Virus record (IMG/VR): IMGVR_UViG_3300042402_003021
Location: 1-64,000 of that record
Reading direction: 5' to 3' (one strand)
DNA: 64,000 nucleotides
Source of the DNA: a virus
Positions 54,213 to 62,575 of the stretch are shown here, piece after piece (the stretch's first letter is position 1; every line of letters starts with the position of its first letter). Under the pieces are notes generated by a model. That model did not search any database. It was not told where the DNA came from and saw only the letters and a program-made list of their open reading frames with translations. The position numbers and the translations under genes were made by a program.

Positions 54213-55288
54213 ATCACACACTTAATATTATTTTCCAATATTGACACTACTTCTGGATTAGATACTAAAAATTGATATAGGTTATCTTGTCCTTGAAACT
54301 TAAAAGCCTTTTCTATCGCTTCGCTATCTTCGATATCCAAATCTGGTTTTATCTTCTTAATTAAGTCTTTATGCTGCCCCATAAAGGAACATGTCATCCA
54401 TGCACCGGCCTTATCTATCATACCAAGATCCAGAGCAAGAATCAATACCTCTTGCACTTTATCAATTCCATGACCATATCTAATCCAACTTTGTACTTGT
54501 CCACCGGGTGGCCCCATCGATGAACATAAAATTTTCCAGTTCACAACCTGACCAATTCTTTCTTGATTATTATTAGTCCAAGGAGTTACAGCGGATAGCT
54601 TTTCTCCACCACTCTTGATTTCCATTCTTGTATCTGCTTGATATTGAATTTTTGTACCACCATCAGCCATTTTAGTGGCACCAAATCCAGCTGTGTTTGC
54701 TATGAAGTGTGTAATTGCTATTATTAAGCCACGTTGTCTTGGTAAGAGCTGACCCATCTTTTTAGTAAAGATAGATAGAATCTTTGGTAATCCAGCCCTA
54801 CCGGGGGTCATATCTCCATCTAATTCTTTTGCTGGCATTAATGAGGATATAGAATCTATAATAAGTACCGCACCATGATAATCTGGATGACTCATTAACT
54901 TATGTGCCACATCTAAAAAATCCTCTGCTGGTAGTGGTTTATCTTCTGGATGTATAATTTTCATTTTTGAGGCATCTAAATCTCTTACTTCAAAGTTCAT
55001 ATCTTTCAATCTGCCCTCAACATCTAAATATATAACCGGTCTTCCCTCCTTTTGGCAATTAGATGCTATTTGCATTGCAGTTGTTGTCTTACCGCTTTTT
55101 GGATCTCCAGTAAGTGTGAGCCAAGTTCCTTCACGAATACCTCCACCTAAAGCAATATCTATGGCTGGACTCACAGATATAACTTTGTAGTTACGTTTTT
55201 CCTCTAGGATCTGCTGACCATTAGATATAATATTACCATACTGTTTTAGAATCTTTGTAAGATATTCTGGATCTTTTTCTTTAGCCAT
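54209..55288 (-). CDS. RecA/UvsX-like recombinase (359 aa)
   Basis: G-D-P-K-S-G-K-T-T Walker A (~residues 61-69), V-I-Y-L-D-V-E-G-R, A-V-L-I-I-D-S-I-S-S-L Walker B (~141-150), a putative L2 region at A-F-G-A-T-K-like positions, and I-E-K-A-F-K-F-Q-G in a C-terminal domain. The length matches RecA/UvsX. AGGAAAGC lies before the ATG, which overlaps the previous gene by eight bases. It would drive strand exchange and recombination-dependent replication. Confidence 0.9.
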   Translation of the reverse strand: MAKEKDPEYLTKILKQYGNIISNGQQILEEKRNYKVISVSPAIDIALGGGIREGTWLTLTGDPKSGKTTTAMQIASNCQKEGRPVIYLDVEGRLKDMNFEVRDLDASKMKIIHPEDKPLPAEDFLDVAHKLMSHPDYHGAVLIIDSISSLMPAKELDGDMTPGRAGLPKILSIFTKKMGQLLPRQRGLIIAITHFIANTAGFGATKMADGGTKIQYQADTRMEIKSGGEKLSAVTPWTNNNQERIGQVVNWKILCSSMGPPGGQVQSWIRYGHGIDKVQEVLILALDLGMIDKAGAWMTCSFMGQHKDLIKKIKPDLDIEDSEAIEKAFKFQGQDNLYQFLVSNPEVVSILENNIKCVI

Positions 55289-55784
55289 TTTGTGCTTTCC
55301 TAATCTTATTCAAGAGTGTAGTTTTTAAATTTTTTGGTCTGGTTGTATATTCTAATTTGTCAATGTTTGCTGTGTCAAGAGTCTTTTTTGGTTTTTGTTT
55401 TTCAGCTTCTGTTATTTCAAAACTGATTTTAATATAATCTTCAACATATTTAGAAATCAATACAAATTTTTTAGATGAATGTAAAAAACCTAACGAGTAT
55501 GTTTTTTTACCGTGTGCCGTATTTAAATAATGTAATACTGCTTCTATTGAATATTTATTTATTAATTTATTGGCAACTCGGATTTGTATCTGATACTCGT
55601 CCTTTTGCGATTTATTCCAAAATTTATATTCTAGATTACCAGTATTATCTTTTTCTCTTTTCCTAATACACACCAATTCAGCTATATATTGTGCTGCGGT
55701 ACAGGGTTCACCCGTTGAGCAACTTTTGTATTTCTGGATGTTCTCGTTTTTTTGATCCATTTTTAAATAACATGCTTGCAACAT
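55281..55784 (-). CDS. Phage protein with C-x(n)-C and helical core (167 aa)
   Basis: Two starts are possible: ATG at 55784 overlaps the upstream gene by 77 bases; ATG at 55760 (M-D-Q-K) overlaps by 53 and is the more natural N terminus. C-S-T-G-E-P-C-T-A-A-Q-Y-I-A-E-L-V-C is followed by Y-K-F-W-N-K-S-Q-K-D-E-Y, and a Lys-rich C terminus. I have the impression that this pattern occurs in other large phages, but no function is known to me. It directly precedes recA. Confidence 0.65.
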   Translation of the reverse strand: MLQACYLKMDQKNENIQKYKSCSTGEPCTAAQYIAELVCIRKREKDNTGNLEYKFWNKSQKDEYQIQIRVANKLINKYSIEAVLHYLNTAHGKKTYSLGFLHSSKKFVLISKYVEDYIKISFEITEAEKQKPKKTLDTANIDKLEYTTRPKNLKTTLLNKIRKAQNG

Positions 55785-56214
55785 TTTCTTCTGTCAATAC
55801 TCTAGTACTATGTCTTTTTTCAAACTGACTAATAGGCCAAGTATATTTTGCAACATCTATACAAGAACAGTCATCTCTTAAAAGTCCAACTGTTATTGTT
55901 TGAAAAGACTGTGAATGACTTCCATCCATTGCTTGATCTTTAGCCATGCCACGCATAACAAACACGCCATCTAGACCTTCTTCATCTTCAAAGAAAATCT
56001 CATGAGGCGCACCAAACATATGTAATTCCACCTTTACTGGATATACATCATTCTCTGCACAATATCTTTTAAGTCTAATCCAAGGATTATCAAATCCTTC
56101 TCTGTCATAATCTCCATAAGCTTTTGTGCCATCATTAAGAGTAATTTGCCAACTGATCATAAGATCATGATAGCATAATTTTTCCATGTATCCATCTATA
56201 CTTTTGCAAATCAT
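55708..56214 (-). CDS. Hypothetical protein (168 aa)
   Basis: GGGAGGAT precedes the ATG. I-S-W-Q-I-T-L-N-D-G-T-K-A-Y-G-D-Y-D-R-E is a clear strand-hairpin, with P-W-I-R-L-K-R-Y and I-F-F-E-D-E-E-G-L-D-G-V-F, all beta-rich. Acidic and aromatic residues dominate, with a Cys pair (D-D-C-S-C) near residue 118. No family recognised. It has one-base spacing to the small HTH gene upstream, so it is co-translated in the small-protein run. Confidence 0.65.
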   Translation of the reverse strand: MICKSIDGYMEKLCYHDLMISWQITLNDGTKAYGDYDREGFDNPWIRLKRYCAENDVYPVKVELHMFGAPHEIFFEDEEGLDGVFVMRGMAKDQAMDGSHSQSFQTITVGLLRDDCSCIDVAKYTWPISQFEKRHSTRVLTEENVASMLFKNGSKKREHPEIQKLLNG

Positions 56215-56215
56215 A

Positions 56216-56530
56216 TCAATCCTCCCGAATTTTATGAATTACATCTCTATATTTTCTAGATGAGTATACATCTAATTTAGTCTTTTTTTCATCCGCTGAC
56301 ATTGAAGCAGATTCTGTCATAACAACTACACCACGCTCTTTGTTTCTTGCGTATAGATTTATATCTGAACCACCATTATTGGTATCAGTTGTAGGAGTAA
56401 GTGTTTTCAAATATGTCTCAACAACCTTATCTGATCTTTGTAATTTAGAGGCTAGTTCAACTAGTGTCATATTAGATCTATTAGCGTCAATAAATTCTTT
56501 ATCTGCTTTAGATAGTGGTCCTTTTCTCAT
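56216..56530 (-). CDS. Small helix-turn-helix protein (104 aa)
   Basis: L-S-K-A-D-K-E-F-I-D-A-N followed by M-T-L-V-E-L-A-S-K-L-Q-R-S-D-K-V-V-E-T-Y-L is a sigma-4-like helix-turn-helix. The C-terminal half is basic with V-V-V-M-T-E-S-A-S and Y-R-D-V-I-H-K-I-R. Likely a phage DNA-binding or transcription-modulating protein. GGAGCA lies before the ATG and the gene overlaps the upstream stop by one base. Confidence 0.7.
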   Translation of the reverse strand: MRKGPLSKADKEFIDANRSNMTLVELASKLQRSDKVVETYLKTLTPTTDTNNGGSDINLYARNKERGVVVMTESASMSADEKKTKLDVYSSRKYRDVIHKIRED

Positions 56531-56871
56531 TATATTTGCTCCATTACTATTCTTCTTGCCATTGTAAAGTATAAACGATTTTTTGTTTGAAGAAATTTTA
56601 TATATGAATCGAATGCCTGTTTATTAACCTTTTTGAATATTTTTGGATATGTAGTATTGCGTATGCTACTATCTATATGATGTGGATCTATAATCTCTCC
56701 ACGCGCATATTTAATATAATATAATTCTTTATCGTCATTAATTGTTTTTTTGGCGAATGCTACTTCTTCATTATTAGTCTCTTTGGCGTTTTTGTCAAAG
56801 AAAGTCCTGACAAGATGTACTGGATCTGGTAAATTTAGATCACTTACATCTTCATTTTCCCACCTAGCCAT
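56530..56871 (-). CDS. Hypothetical protein (113 aa)
   Basis: Starts M-A-R-W-E-N-E-D after a GGAGAGA ribosome site and overlaps the upstream gene by eight bases. It contains L-P-D-P-V-H-L-V-R-T-F-F-D-K-N-A, a Y-Y-I-K-Y-A-R-G-E strand and a helical, basic C terminus. Family not recognised. The gene run upstream of recA/UvsX suggests a replication or regulation role, but this is only context. Confidence 0.65.
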   Translation of the reverse strand: MARWENEDVSDLNLPDPVHLVRTFFDKNAKETNNEEVAFAKKTINDDKELYYIKYARGEIIDPHHIDSSIRNTTYPKIFKKVNKQAFDSYIKFLQTKNRLYFTMARRIVMEQI

Positions 56872-57094
56872 TTAATCTCTCCAATTTTTGTTTAAGATAT
56901 TTAATTGCTTCTGCCTCTGACACGGCAGAAAAATAAAATTGTGCTTTATTTGATATACCATAATCAGATAGAAGTTTATTTCCTAATACTTGTTGATCAA
57001 GCGTTCCATCTGGTAATATCTTTCTAATATCAATTTTCATTGTAATAGTGACATGATGTGGGTGTTCTTTTCTATTACTCAAATTATGATTCAT
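56864..57094 (-). CDS. Hypothetical protein (76 aa)
   Basis: A small protein with V-T-I-T-M-K-I-D-I-R-K-I-L-P-D-G-T-L-D and a C-terminal A-I-K-Y-L-K-Q-K-L helix. The start at 57094 forms a TGATG overlap with the previous gene; an internal ATG at 57040 (M-K-I-D) is possible. No function recognised. Confidence 0.6.
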   Translation of the reverse strand: MNHNLSNRKEHPHHVTITMKIDIRKILPDGTLDQQVLGNKLLSDYGISNKAQFYFSAVSEAEAIKYLKQKLERLNG

Positions 57095-57435
57095 CAGTCA
57101 CCATCTTTAATCCAACGTACTTTTTCTTGTTGGGTCATTTTATTAATTCTTCTATTAAGTTTACGTTGTTCTGTGATTTCTGATGCTTGATGAATATTAT
57201 TTTTAGCATTCTTATCTTGTAACTCATATTTTCCCATTTTTTGGGTATTTCTATCTGCTAGTTGTGCAATTGTTACAGGTTCTCCCCTTATCATGATTGC
57301 TGGTGGATTAATAAAAACTTTAACTAATGTTTCTTTTCCACAGATTGGGCAAGTATGAGTAGAGGGATCATTAAATCCCTGTTTAATTTCTATATAAAAC
57401 GCACATGGCTCACACTCAAAATCGTATGTTGGCAT
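57094..57435 (-). CDS. FmdB-type zinc-ribbon protein (113 aa)
   Basis: M-P-T-Y-D-F-E-C-E-P-C and C-P-I-C-G-K-E are the two Cys pairs of an FmdB-like zinc ribbon. The remainder is Asn/Gln/Lys-rich. GGAGAG precedes the ATG. FmdB domains are common in phage small proteins but function is unknown; a nucleic-acid or protein-binding role is likely. It is the first gene after a 67-base gap. Confidence 0.75.
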   Translation of the reverse strand: MPTYDFECEPCAFYIEIKQGFNDPSTHTCPICGKETLVKVFINPPAIMIRGEPVTIAQLADRNTQKMGKYELQDKNAKNNIHQASEITEQRKLNRRINKMTQQEKVRWIKDGD

Positions 57436-57465
57436 ATAGCTCTCCGTAACCTTCCTTTGTCCTTC

Positions 57466-57498
57466 ATTATAGATAGATCATAATCAAAAAACACACAA
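57466..57498 (-). promoter_or_regulatory. Candidate promoter before FmdB-type gene
   Basis: In the 67-base gap downstream of phoH the minus strand reads a perfect TATAAT (57471-57466). TTGTGT at 57498-57493 lies 21 bases upstream, longer than a normal -35 spacing, and no better -35 is visible. It would serve the small-gene/recombination/replication run. Weak evidence. Confidence 0.3.
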
Positions 57499-57502
57499 CA
57501 TA

Positions 57503-58174
57503 CTAAAGTCTGGCAATAATTCTAGCAATAATTTTATTTCTTACAATATCCTCTGATGATAGTTTACATATCCCAACACCTTCAACGCCCCTAAGTCTTT
57601 CTATGCAGTCATCTAAACCGCCGTCAGACTGTTCGTTCAAATCCGTTTGTGTGATATCGCCATTAATTACCGCTTTAGATTGTGTTCCAATTCTTGTTAA
57701 GAACATTTTTATCTGTTCATATGTAGCATTTTGTGCTTCATCTAATATCATAAATGAATTATGAAAATTTCTTCCTCTCATATATTCTAGTGGACATAAT
57801 TCTATGGCATTGGTATTCTTGTAATTATTAAATGTGTCAGTACTTAAATATAGTTTCATTTCTTCCAACGTGGGTATTAAGTATGGTAATACCTTTTCTG
57901 TTAATGTTCCCGGCAAATATCCTAAACCACGACCAGATTCTACAACAGGTCTAGTAATAATAATTTTCTCAATTCTATTAGTTAGTAAATATTCACATGC
58001 CAATCCAACGGCCACAGCTGTTTTACCACTACCAGCTGGTCCTACGCAAAAAGTTATATCGCATTCAGACATTGTTCTAATATAGTCTACTTGATTTTGT
58101 GTTTTAGGTTTGAATACTTTTCTTAATGGTGGCTTTTTTTCTTTATTAGAATCTGTTGTTCTTTTTTTTCTCAT
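57503..58174 (-). CDS. phoH: PhoH-like P-loop ATPase (223 aa)
   Basis: The start is set at the ATG at 58174, one base after the upstream stop, rather than 58216. V-G-P-A-G-S-G-K-T-A-V-A (Walker A), I-I-T-R-P-V-V-E-S-G-R-G-L-G-Y-L-P-G-T, F-M-I-L-D-E-A-Q-N (Walker B) and V-I-N-G-D-I-T-Q-T-D are the PhoH signatures. PhoH-like proteins have RNA-helicase/NTPase activity in some systems; phosphate-starvation induction is reported for bacterial members. Phage copies are widespread. Confidence 0.9.
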   Translation of the reverse strand: MRKKRTTDSNKEKKPPLRKVFKPKTQNQVDYIRTMSECDITFCVGPAGSGKTAVAVGLACEYLLTNRIEKIIITRPVVESGRGLGYLPGTLTEKVLPYLIPTLEEMKLYLSTDTFNNYKNTNAIELCPLEYMRGRNFHNSFMILDEAQNATYEQIKMFLTRIGTQSKAVINGDITQTDLNEQSDGGLDDCIERLRGVEGVGICKLSSEDIVRNKIIARIIARL

Positions 58175-58175
58175 T

Positions 58176-59273
58176 TTAATATGGCCCAGTGTTTGAGATT
58201 GAACGAATAGTAGCACCTTTGTATTGTACTAAATCACTATAATCATTTTTATATGACAGTGTTAGTTCCACATTACCTCCACCGGTATCTCCACCAGAAG
58301 TAGAGATATTATCTAGGTAGTTTTTCGTCCCTAAATCCCACACAAAATATTGACTGCCTAAAGCATCAGCTACAATTTTTATTTGTTTGTTTTCTTCGAA
58401 TGTTTTATCTAAGCGCAATATATCTTGATATAGGTATATACTTCTAATAACACCTACCAATGAACAGGTTATACTGATTGGTAAGTTCACAAACTTCCAG
58501 AGATTGACATCTGTTTCATCATTTGCCCCTCTCCAAATACCAATATCATTTAGTTCTGTATAATCTATTGTAGCTTCAATTTGTATTGACTGTAAACCAA
58601 ATACATCTTTATTGTCTATAGATAGTGGACTATTCAATTTAAAAATTTGATTGGCTTCTTCTGGCAAGATAGTAGAAGACATTTTAATATGCTGTCTTTT
58701 TAGAATATCTCCATCTTGAGCTGAATCGGGTAAAGCATCAATATCGCCATCATCATATTTTACAATATTACTAATAAGTGTAATTGTTTCTGTGATTTGA
58801 TCAACACCAATATCATATGATATATTTGTTAGTAGGCAATTTTTATATGACACTTTTGTCAGTGTTGCACTATCTTGTATTAAAGATACATCATCTTCTC
58901 CATATACTATTATAATATCATAATTTTTTAATCCACTACTATTAGTATATGTGTCTGATCCTTGACATCCTAGATTTGTATTAGATAGTAGATGACACTG
59001 ATTATAATTAGTACTAGAACTTTCATCATAGTAGAATAATTGTCCACCCCTTGGTATTATTCTAGAAATATTAATTTCATGAGTACGGTTCTTATTTTCA
59101 AAACGAAACCTTCTTTGAAATCTACCAATGTCTACTATAGATGAAGATTCGCTAGTGCTACTTACGCCAACTGACTGAGCGCCATCTAAGTATGCATAAG
59201 TTCCACCAGATTTAGTATTTCGTTTTCTATACAGTACAGCCTGACAGGCATAGAAAACTCTATTTTGAGACAT
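58176..59273 (-). CDS. Putative tail-tube-like virion protein (365 aa)
   Basis: Beta-rich protein with Y-A-Y-L-D-G-A-Q-S-V-G, C-L-L-T-N-I-S-Y-D-I-G-V-D-Q-I-T-E-T-I-T, and S-I-Q-I-E-A-T-I-D-Y, which resemble the alternating strands of phage tail-tube or related virion proteins. It also contains S-S-T repeats and Y-F-V-W-D-L-G. No enzymatic motif. It stands alone between dut and phoH on the minus strand, away from the + strand tail operon. Tube identity is inference; it could be another structural subunit. Confidence 0.5.
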   Translation of the reverse strand: MSQNRVFYACQAVLYRKRNTKSGGTYAYLDGAQSVGVSSTSESSSIVDIGRFQRRFRFENKNRTHEINISRIIPRGGQLFYYDESSSTNYNQCHLLSNTNLGCQGSDTYTNSSGLKNYDIIIVYGEDDVSLIQDSATLTKVSYKNCLLTNISYDIGVDQITETITLISNIVKYDDGDIDALPDSAQDGDILKRQHIKMSSTILPEEANQIFKLNSPLSIDNKDVFGLQSIQIEATIDYTELNDIGIWRGANDETDVNLWKFVNLPISITCSLVGVIRSIYLYQDILRLDKTFEENKQIKIVADALGSQYFVWDLGTKNYLDNISTSGGDTGGGNVELTLSYKNDYSDLVQYKGATIRSISNTGPY

Positions 59274-59275
59274 AT

Positions 59276-59764
59276 TTAATTTCCGCTACTGCCAAAACCA
59301 GACTGTCCTCTGTCAGAATTATTTAATTCCTCAGTCTCTATCATTTGTACAGATAAAATAGATTGAAATAATATTTGTGCTATTCTATCCCCAGCCTTAA
59401 CATTATATGGTTCATATCCATGATTTTGTAACACAACACACACTTCGCCACGATAACCACTATCAACCACTCCAGCCATAGTATCAAGCCCGTGCTTAAC
59501 AGCCAATCCAGATCTAGGCCATATTAAACCAACATAGCCATCTGGAATTGCCATAGATATTCCAGTTTTAATCATCAATCTATTCTGTGATGGTATTATG
59601 CAATCCTCTAGGGCATATAAATCATAGCCAGCATCTGTATGATTAGCCTTAGATGGAGCTATAGCATTTTTATCTAGCTTCTTAAAATGGATACTATGAT
59701 TATAGGTAGTATTTGATATATTTATAGCTGAACAATCTATCAAGGTTGTTAAATCAATTGACAT
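59276..59764 (-). CDS. dut: dUTPase (162 aa)
   Basis: All five dUTPase motifs are visible: D-A-G-Y-D-L-Y-A (1), P-R-S-G-L-A (2), G-V-V-D-S-G-Y-R-G-E (3), G-D-R-I-A-Q-I-L-F (4) and R-G-Q-S-G-F-G-S-S-G (5). It hydrolyses dUTP to dUMP, limiting uracil in phage DNA and feeding thymidylate synthesis. GGAGACA precedes the ATG. It follows the RNR gene by 15 bases. Confidence 0.95.
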   Translation of the reverse strand: MSIDLTTLIDCSAINISNTTYNHSIHFKKLDKNAIAPSKANHTDAGYDLYALEDCIIPSQNRLMIKTGISMAIPDGYVGLIWPRSGLAVKHGLDTMAGVVDSGYRGEVCVVLQNHGYEPYNVKAGDRIAQILFQSILSVQMIETEELNNSDRGQSGFGSSGN

Positions 59765-59779
59765 AATATGTCTCCAATG

Positions 59780-61978
59780 TTATACTAGTTCACATGTTCC
59801 GCCAGAACAAGCCCATTCCTGTTCTGCTTTTGTATTGTTTGTTTCTTCTATGACGCTGGTGAAATCTATATCTTGATATTCACGATTTAGATCTACCCAC
59901 TCTTTCCAGTTAAATACGTCCTTCATACAGTATGTTAATTTTCGTAAATCCCCATCAAAATATTTACCTGCAAACTTTTTACATCTATTTGCAAATTCTT
60001 TCTTTTCTGATCCCTTGATTTTTTGTCCTATTCCAAGCAAGGAATCACAAGCGGCCCATAAATTATCTTCCCATAGTTCTAATGCCACTTCTATTAAGCC
60101 GCTCACAAACAATGAAGCATCTCCATAATGTTTTACTTGTTCGTGTGGAGTATAAACTGTTGTAAATGGTGCCTGTGGATAATCTTTATCTCCAGTAATT
60201 GGCAATAATGATATCCCACAAAAGTATTCTCTATTATTATATATGTAGTCAGTAACAATAGACCACTCTTCTGGCTTAATATTTATCGTATTTGATACGT
60301 TATGTACCAGCCAAGGTTGTGTACATAAATGCTTGTTTGTACCATTTAATACCCAGTTTTTTTGGGTATTTTTTACATGCTCTAATAATTGTATGGCGTC
60401 AATTTGATTTTTTATTTTAGACCCATCTGGAACTTCTACGCAAAATGAAATGACATCATCACTATCATTATTTGACCATACACTATCTTCACATGCCCTT
60501 GGATTAACTGATTTGAAGTATTGATATATTGGTTCCATTTTATTTGCTTGGACCTTACGAATATATCTTTTAGCATGATGAGGATGTATACCGCTGGATG
60601 TGCCTAAAATGCAACTTGATGTACCTTCTGGTTTAACACATGTAGTTCTTGCGGCTTGATTAATTGCTATCATATTAGCTATTTTAGCGTTGGTATCTCT
60701 AACAATATTTGCTCCAGCGCTTTGTATGGTATCATTAAGACATATATCATATTGTTCCATGATTCCGGTCATAGAAACACCAAGTAGTGCTTCTCTTGAG
60801 ATAATTCTTTCTGACACAGAACCCAAATAATCAAATTTATTAAATCCTGCTTGTAGTGTTCCAATTATAGATGCGGCCCTACATGCATCATAAAAATCAT
60901 TTTCTGTTTTTACTTTGGCACAATTGATTGTACTTAGGTTACATGCCTGCCAGCCAGTTTGTCCAGTTTCTATATCTACGGGCCACATACCAATTTCAAC
61001 ACAAGGATTAACAATTAACTCAGTTGAATCTGACCATACAAATCCCGGCTCTCCAAAATCTTTGACAGATTGCATTAACTCATTAAATTGTTCTTTAGTA
61101 GTTTCTTTTCTCAATAATAATGCTGAGTTATTTGATCTACCGCGTTGTGGATTTTCAATAAACCAATTACCAGTTTTGGCCTTTGCCATATCTTGATCGT
61201 CTGGACTAAAAACACAAATAGTAGCACTACGTCTGACTCCACCACTAATTACAGCGTCAGCACTATACATAACTATATCATATGCTTCTATTGGAAGTAA
61301 TTTTCCTATTCCAGACTTCATACTCTTATCTAATAGTTTTTTAATATTATTTAAGGCTTTGCGTAATGGCTCTGGACCCGGAGCCTTACCACCACTAGAT
61401 TGTAAAAATGCTCCAGCCGGTCTAATTTCAGAAAAATCGAATGTTATATTTTTACCATTATATTCTGGAAATAAGTCTGTATCTTCAAAATAACTAGAGA
61501 CTAATATTCCAATAGCATCAGACCATCCTTCGATTGAATCAGATATAGTAAACTTTTTATTTCCAGATTTAGTTTTTACTAAATTAGGAAGTTTATTAAT
61601 ATGGTGTTTTTGTACTGAGAATCCTGTACCACATCCACATAGTAATAGATACATGCACTCTTGGAAGAATCTAACGCGATCTACGTATGAGGCAATGCAA
61701 TTATATATTCTAGCGTTGTGTTTAAAGATAGGACTTCCGCCAAATTGTAAAGCTCTTTGTGAACCAAGCACCCTCTTCTTCCTCATCATCTCATAAGCCC
61801 ATTCAATTTCTTGCTGAAGTTCTTTATGGGCCGGATTAGACTGATCAATATATTTGTCAATCATCATTTGCTTTACTCTGTCTACTGCCTCATTCCAAGT
61901 TTCTCTTCTTTTTTTTTCTGGACACCATCTAGCGTACTTAGACACAAACGTATAATTCATAAGAGCTTTAAGTGACAT
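59780..61978 (-). CDS. nrdJ: Adenosylcobalamin-dependent class II ribonucleotide reductase (732 aa)
   Basis: Matches the monomeric ribonucleoside-triphosphate reductase type (L. leichmannii-like, ~740 aa): Y-A-R-W-C-P-E-K-K-R-R-E-T-W near the N terminus, N-C-I-A (redox Cys ~93), L-C-G-C-G-T-G-F-S, N-P-C-V-E (thiyl-radical Cys ~326 with N and E partners), A-C-N-L (second redox Cys ~346), P-E-G-T-S-S and a C-terminal C-S-G-G-T-C. It reduces NTPs to dNTPs using B12 and needs no separate radical subunit. It begins after the 60-aa gene with a two-base gap. It implies that the host makes or takes up cobalamin. Confidence 0.95.
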   Translation of the reverse strand: MSLKALMNYTFVSKYARWCPEKKRRETWNEAVDRVKQMMIDKYIDQSNPAHKELQQEIEWAYEMMRKKRVLGSQRALQFGGSPIFKHNARIYNCIASYVDRVRFFQECMYLLLCGCGTGFSVQKHHINKLPNLVKTKSGNKKFTISDSIEGWSDAIGILVSSYFEDTDLFPEYNGKNITFDFSEIRPAGAFLQSSGGKAPGPEPLRKALNNIKKLLDKSMKSGIGKLLPIEAYDIVMYSADAVISGGVRRSATICVFSPDDQDMAKAKTGNWFIENPQRGRSNNSALLLRKETTKEQFNELMQSVKDFGEPGFVWSDSTELIVNPCVEIGMWPVDIETGQTGWQACNLSTINCAKVKTENDFYDACRAASIIGTLQAGFNKFDYLGSVSERIISREALLGVSMTGIMEQYDICLNDTIQSAGANIVRDTNAKIANMIAINQAARTTCVKPEGTSSCILGTSSGIHPHHAKRYIRKVQANKMEPIYQYFKSVNPRACEDSVWSNNDSDDVISFCVEVPDGSKIKNQIDAIQLLEHVKNTQKNWVLNGTNKHLCTQPWLVHNVSNTINIKPEEWSIVTDYIYNNREYFCGISLLPITGDKDYPQAPFTTVYTPHEQVKHYGDASLFVSGLIEVALELWEDNLWAACDSLLGIGQKIKGSEKKEFANRCKKFAGKYFDGDLRKLTYCMKDVFNWKEWVDLNREYQDIDFTSVIEETNNTKAEQEWACSGGTCELV

Positions 61979-61980
61979 AT

Positions 61981-62163
61981 TTAATCTTTCTCTGATGGAT
62001 CTTTTTCTAGTGTGATAGTTATCTTATTGAGATTTATTTCAATTACTGTCTTATCATCCCTTTGATAGATATTTACATTATCGGCCAAAGTAGTGATTTT
62101 GTCAACTAAACTCTTTTTAATTCCAAGCTCTTTGATAATAGAATTAACTAAGATTTGTATCAT
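61981..62163 (-). CDS. Small hypothetical protein (60 aa)
   Basis: Starts M-I-Q-I-L-V-N and contains I-K-E-L-G-I-K-K-S-L-V-D-K-I, then strands T-V-I-E-I-N-L-N-K-I-T-I-T-L. No Shine-Dalgarno is obvious, which lowers confidence, but it has three-base spacing to the membrane-protein gene and two-base spacing to RNR. Family not recognised. Confidence 0.5.
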   Translation of the reverse strand: MIQILVNSIIKELGIKKSLVDKITTLADNVNIYQRDDKTVIEINLNKITITLEKDPSEKD

Positions 62164-62166
62164 ATG

Positions 62167-62499
62167 TTAGTGTGTTACTTTATTGAGTAGTATTTCAATT
62201 TTTTGTATGATATGATTTAACGAAGATGCCTTTTCATTTATTGATATCTTACAATCAATTACATTTTTCTCTATTGCATCTATTTTAGATTCTAGTCTGC
62301 TTTCCATTCCAACAACCCTATCTTCTAAAGACAGCATTCTTCTATTTAATGAATCATTGACTTTTTCTTCAAGAATAATTATTTGTTTGCCATGATTAAC
62401 CAATGTTAACATAACCCAAGCAATGAATGGTATAAATATAATACCAAGTACTTCTATGATATTGTGAAATAGTGACCAAATATTTAAAGCATCGTTCAT
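62167..62499 (-). CDS. Membrane-anchored coiled-coil protein (110 aa)
   Basis: AAGGAGTG precedes the ATG. Residues ~13-36 (I-I-E-V-L-G-I-I-F-I-P-F-I-A-W-V-M-L-T-L) form one hydrophobic segment, then a ~70-residue helical coiled-coil with L-E-D-R-V-V-G-M-E-S-R-L. Topology would be a single membrane anchor with a long helical tail. This could be a holin-like or membrane-tether protein, but no lysis partner is found nearby, so function is open. Confidence 0.65.
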   Translation of the reverse strand: MNDALNIWSLFHNIIEVLGIIFIPFIAWVMLTLVNHGKQIIILEEKVNDSLNRRMLSLEDRVVGMESRLESKIDAIEKNVIDCKISINEKASSLNHIIQKIEILLNKVTH

Positions 62500-62531
62500 T
62501 ATAGCACTCCTTATAGGATATTATTTTGGTA

Positions 62532-62562
62532 GACACAGGGGGCTTTTAATACCCCCTATGTC
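62532..62562. other. Stem-loop without T-tract
   Basis: GACACAGGGGG (62532-62542) pairs with CCCCCTATGTC (62552-62562) to form an 11-bp stem including one mismatch/wobble and a nine-base loop. It lies between the minus-strand stop of the A/S/T-rich gene (62576) and the start of the membrane-protein gene (62499). Neither strand has a T-tract right after, so a transcript-processing or stability element is as likely as a terminator. Confidence 0.55.
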
Positions 62563-62575
62563 ACACCAACATAAA

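Noticed and set aside
62167-62499. Definite holin call
   Set aside because: There is one hydrophobic segment and a coiled coil, but no endolysin or spanin nearby, so the lysis role cannot be supported.
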